Shown: positions 4,905-6,953 of the stretch, piece after piece | Layout of the letters: each line of letters starts with the position of its first letter | Numbering within the stretch: the stretch's first letter is position 1 | Assembly: GCA_964533785.1 (NCBI GenBank) | Contig: CAZHNG010000348.1 | Location: 1 to 6,953, forward strand | Length of the DNA stretch: 6,953 bases | DNA from: JANQRV01 sp964533785 | GTDB lineage: Bacteria > Bacteroidota > Bacteroidia > Chitinophagales > Saprospiraceae | Direction: 5' to 3' | The notes under the pieces: model-generated | What the model saw: only the letters and a program-made list of their open reading frames with translations | Told to the model about the DNA's origin: nothing | Databases searched by the model: none | Made by a program: the position numbers and the translations under genes

Positions 4905-6869
4905 TTACTTATACATAGACTTCACCCCTACCGATTGCCCATTCCTCAATGCATGCGTACATTCTTCCAACCAGATCTTTGCAGCAGCATCGCCACCCGG
5001 ACGGAGTTCATTGGCTTGACCAAAGTGAGTCATGGCTTCTTCAGTACGTCCATTTTCCAGCGCCGTCACCCCCCGTTCAAACTCCTTTAAAAACGATACG
5101 TCGACCTGATCGGCAAAAAAGGGCTCATAAGTAACTAATTCATCGGAAATGCCCCGAAGCGCAATGAATGGTAAGCGCCGGAAGCGAAAAGCTTTATCCT
5201 CTTTGAGCAATTCGTAAGTAGTTCGATCAATGAGGGTTTTGCAACCACACTGCGCAGAAGCAGGTTCCAGGCGGGCAGCACGATTAACCGTAGGCCCCAG
5301 TACCGTAAAACCAATTTGCTCCGTCGACCCGAAATTACCAACCAGTACCGGCCCCGAACCAACGCCAATTTTCAATTCGTGAAAACCGTCGGGATCTTCG
5401 ATATTTTCTATTGCATGGGAGATCTTCAGACAACAACTAACGGCCGATTTTGCCACTCGCCGCTGGTATTCCAAAGTCAGTTGTTGGTGCGTAGAAGCTA
5501 AGGAAGGCTCTGCGTTCAATAATGCTTTTTGTTGAACGATCAATGCTGATTTTTGCTTTTGAGCTTCTTGTAGAATAGAAGTAAGTTCTGCTTTTCTAGG
5601 TAGATTATTATTACCGTTCCGGGTATCAAATTTATTGAGTTCACGTTGAATACTCTTGATGTCCTGATCGATCAAGTCCAATTGATCCAGAAACAGTTTT
5701 TGCCGGATATCGTTTAGCAGATCCCAATGCGCTGAAAAATGTCCGCCGACCCACCCCATTACCGCATCTCCCATAAATTTATCGATAACCCCTTCGTGCG
5801 TAACCACGATCTCTTCGCGGGCCGTATCCATCACCTGGCGCAATTTCAGGGCAATGCCTTCCACGTCGTCTATCCCCTTCTCCGTTGCCTGGGTAAATCC
5901 GCGAATATCAATGAAAAAAACCGTCATCCAGTGATTGTAAAAACGTTCTATTACTTCGGGAGAATGGTAAAACTTCCGTACGATGGCCGGTGAAAAGCAT
6001 TGCGACAATATCGACCGTTCCCGCCCCAGGCTACGGTCTTTGGCCAGAGCACTACTGATCATTACGCTTACTGCAATTGTAAGCAAAACAATGAGTAACA
6101 TAATACCTGAAATACGATCCGCCCGGACGTAAGCATCTGAAAGCGACAGGACAATCTCCTGCTCTTCATCGAATGGCGACGGGACGAGCAACACCTCTAT
6201 TAACGGGCTCAAGGTGCTTTCGGGATTGTAGGCTGCTAATATGGCGTCAAGCTCAGTTTGGGTTTCTGCCGCAGCGACCCGCTGAATTAAATATTGCTTG
6301 AACGTTGATACTTCGCTGTGGGTGATGTAGGCACTAGCAAAAATAAAACCAGCTAGCAATAAAGGCACTCCGATGAACAAAGCCTTGTTGAAGGAGGGGG
6401 TTTGCCGATCCGTCTGATCCATTTTCAGAAAGGTCAATCCATGCCTGGCCCTAATGGCAGTTGCCAGTCTGGCAACACGGGCTACTTTTGCGAGCCTGGC
6501 TATACGGGCTACCCGGGCAATCCTCGCAACCCGGGCTACCCGTGCTGCTTGTAGCTGCGGCCCTAAATTCCCCAACAATTCAAGCGTTGAACCAATCACC
6601 GGTAAGGTGCTGATGAAGTCAATCAAAAACCAGGGACTCCGGAGATAACCGCGCCCTAAAATGATGCATTTTGCCCCCAGGTCAACCACGAAAATAAAGT
6701 CAATTACCAAATTGACCCATAGCAAAGTCATCATCCATGAACGCGGCACCACCCGGAATAACTCCAGGATGTACAAAACTACAGCAAGGATAGCCAACAA
6801 CAGGATCGGCTTATTCGTGCGTTCAAGAATGCGTTCAGCGCTGGGTTTTTGGTTGTTTTTTCGAAGCAT
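4905..6869 (-). CDS. Voltage-sensor domain fused to class III (IIIb-like) adenylate cyclase, 654 aa
   Basis: Predicted to make cAMP from ATP at the inner membrane face under control of an N-terminal voltage sensor. Helices: S1 20-42, S2 46-70, S3 79-97, S4 about 106-136, S5 162-185, S6 253-275. S2 has F60-x-x-D63-x-x-x-K67 and S3 has D84 and P90, matching the charge-transfer centre of voltage-gated channels. S4 has a basic residue at every third position from R110 to R134. The S5-S6 segment (186-250) has no T-x-G-Y-G-like filter. A pre-catalytic motif F-S-P-A-I-V (292-297) leads into the cyclase: metal ligands D321 (F-I-D-I-R-G-F-T) and D368 (K-F-M-G-D), substrate lysine K364, partner T522, transition-state N529 and R533. 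A helical, coiled-coil-like insertion of about 90 residues (378-468) splits this domain; one TPR-like helix pair lies at 592-641. An in-frame TAA two codons upstream fixes the start. The gene stands alone. Adenylate rather than guanylate specificity, and voltage control, are inference. Confidence 0.9.
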   Translation of the reverse strand: MLRKNNQKPSAERILERTNKPILLLAILAVVLYILELFRVVPRSWMMTLLWVNLVIDFIFVVDLGAKCIILGRGYLRSPWFLIDFISTLPVIGSTLELLGNLGPQLQAARVARVARIARVARIARLAKVARVARLATAIRARHGLTFLKMDQTDRQTPSFNKALFIGVPLLLAGFIFASAYITHSEVSTFKQYLIQRVAAAETQTELDAILAAYNPESTLSPLIEVLLVPSPFDEEQEIVLSLSDAYVRADRISGIMLLIVLLTIAVSVMISSALAKDRSLGRERSILSQCFSPAIVRKFYHSPEVIERFYNHWMTVFFIDIRGFTQATEKGIDDVEGIALKLRQVMDTAREEIVVTHEGVIDKFMGDAVMGWVGGHFSAHWDLLNDIRQKLFLDQLDLIDQDIKSIQRELNKFDTRNGNNNLPRKAELTSILQEAQKQKSALIVQQKALLNAEPSLASTHQQLTLEYQRRVAKSAVSCCLKISHAIENIEDPDGFHELKIGVGSGPVLVGNFGSTEQIGFTVLGPTVNRAARLEPASAQCGCKTLIDRTTYELLKEDKAFRFRRLPFIALRGISDELVTYEPFFADQVDVSFLKEFERGVTALENGRTEEAMTHFGQANELRPGGDAAAKIWLEECTHALRNGQSVGVKSMYK

Positions 6870-6904
6870 AAATTAGCATCTAAAAAAGAGGTTGTATCAA
6901 ATTG

Positions 6905-6942
6905 GACTTTTGACGCTAGACACTAGACGCTAGATTTTAGAC
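6905..6942. repeat. Degenerate heptanucleotide tandem repeat (GACnnTA-type) upstream of the cyclase gene
   Basis: Five 7-base units lie head to tail: GACTTTT, GACGCTA, GACACTA, GACGCTA and GATTTTA, followed by a final GAC. The array is 36 bases before the cyclase start codon and may continue past the window edge only in degraded form. Its first part shares the 12-mer TGGACTTTTGAC with the minus strand at 2696-2685. It is probably a short tandem repeat of the genome; units are too short and unspaced for CRISPR. Confidence 0.7.
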
Positions 6943-6953
6943 AACAAACCGCT

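Noticed and set aside
6045..6600. The N-terminal half of the cyclase protein as an ordinary potassium or sodium channel
   Set aside because: The voltage-sensor motifs are present, but no selectivity filter or pore helix can be seen between helices 5 and 6, and the same frame continues into a complete cyclase domain.
6454..6648. Plus-strand open frame opposite the S4 repeat, rich in A-T-R-A triplets
   Set aside because: It is the antisense shadow of the 9-base-periodic S4 coding sequence. The minus frame explains it fully, with clear domain homology.
3064..6869. Functional pairing of the lytic transglycosylase with the cyclase
   Set aside because: The genes converge, are transcribed independently and are separated by 317 bases; adjacency alone is not evidence of a shared pathway.
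6905..6942. CRISPR-like array
   Set aside because: Units are only 7 bases with no spacers between them, and no cas genes are in the window.

Overview
The window looks like chromosomal DNA of a member of the Bacteroidota, possibly a Saprospiria- or Cytophagia-like bacterium. This is inferred from the style of the large FtsX/MacB-type permeases, the A-rich and Shine-Dalgarno-poor translation starts (for example taaaaATG), and a possible TTTG/TAnnTTTG-type promoter. No rRNA or other marker gene confirms it.

Layout. (1) Positions 1-2607, minus strand: two consecutive ABC-transporter permease genes of the MacB/FtsX superfamily. The upstream one (169-2607, 812 aa) is complete. The downstream one is cut by the window edge, leaving only its first 41 codons (1-124). 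They are 44 bases apart and probably one operon. (2) Positions 2608-3063: a divergent intergenic region with plausible promoters in both directions. (3) Positions 3064-4587, plus strand: an MltF-type lytic transglycosylase with an exported periplasmic solute-binding domain and an SLT catalytic domain. (4) Positions 4588-4904: a convergent, non-coding region rich in inverted repeats. (5) Positions 4905-6869, minus strand: a 654-aa protein with six membrane helices, the first four of which read as a canonical voltage-sensor domain (S1-S4), joined to a class III nucleotide cyclase catalytic domain. (6) Positions 6870-6953: upstream DNA of that gene, carrying a degenerate heptanucleotide tandem repeat.

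The highlight is the voltage-sensor/cyclase fusion. The S2 F-x-x-D-x-x-x-K motif, the S3 Asp and Pro, and an S4 with a basic residue at every third position nine times running are all present. No potassium-channel selectivity filter is seen between helices 5 and 6. The cyclase keeps both metal-binding Asp, the substrate-specifying Lys, a Thr at the partner position (class IIIb pattern) and the Asn/Arg transition-state pair, so it is predicted to make cAMP. It also carries an unusual helical insertion of about 90 residues inside the catalytic domain. The reasonable hypothesis is a membrane-potential-gated adenylate cyclase.

The three transcription units share no obvious pathway. They have in common only the cell envelope: periplasm-facing permeases, a peptidoglycan-cleaving enzyme and a membrane signalling enzyme. 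No cAMP effector lies in the window.
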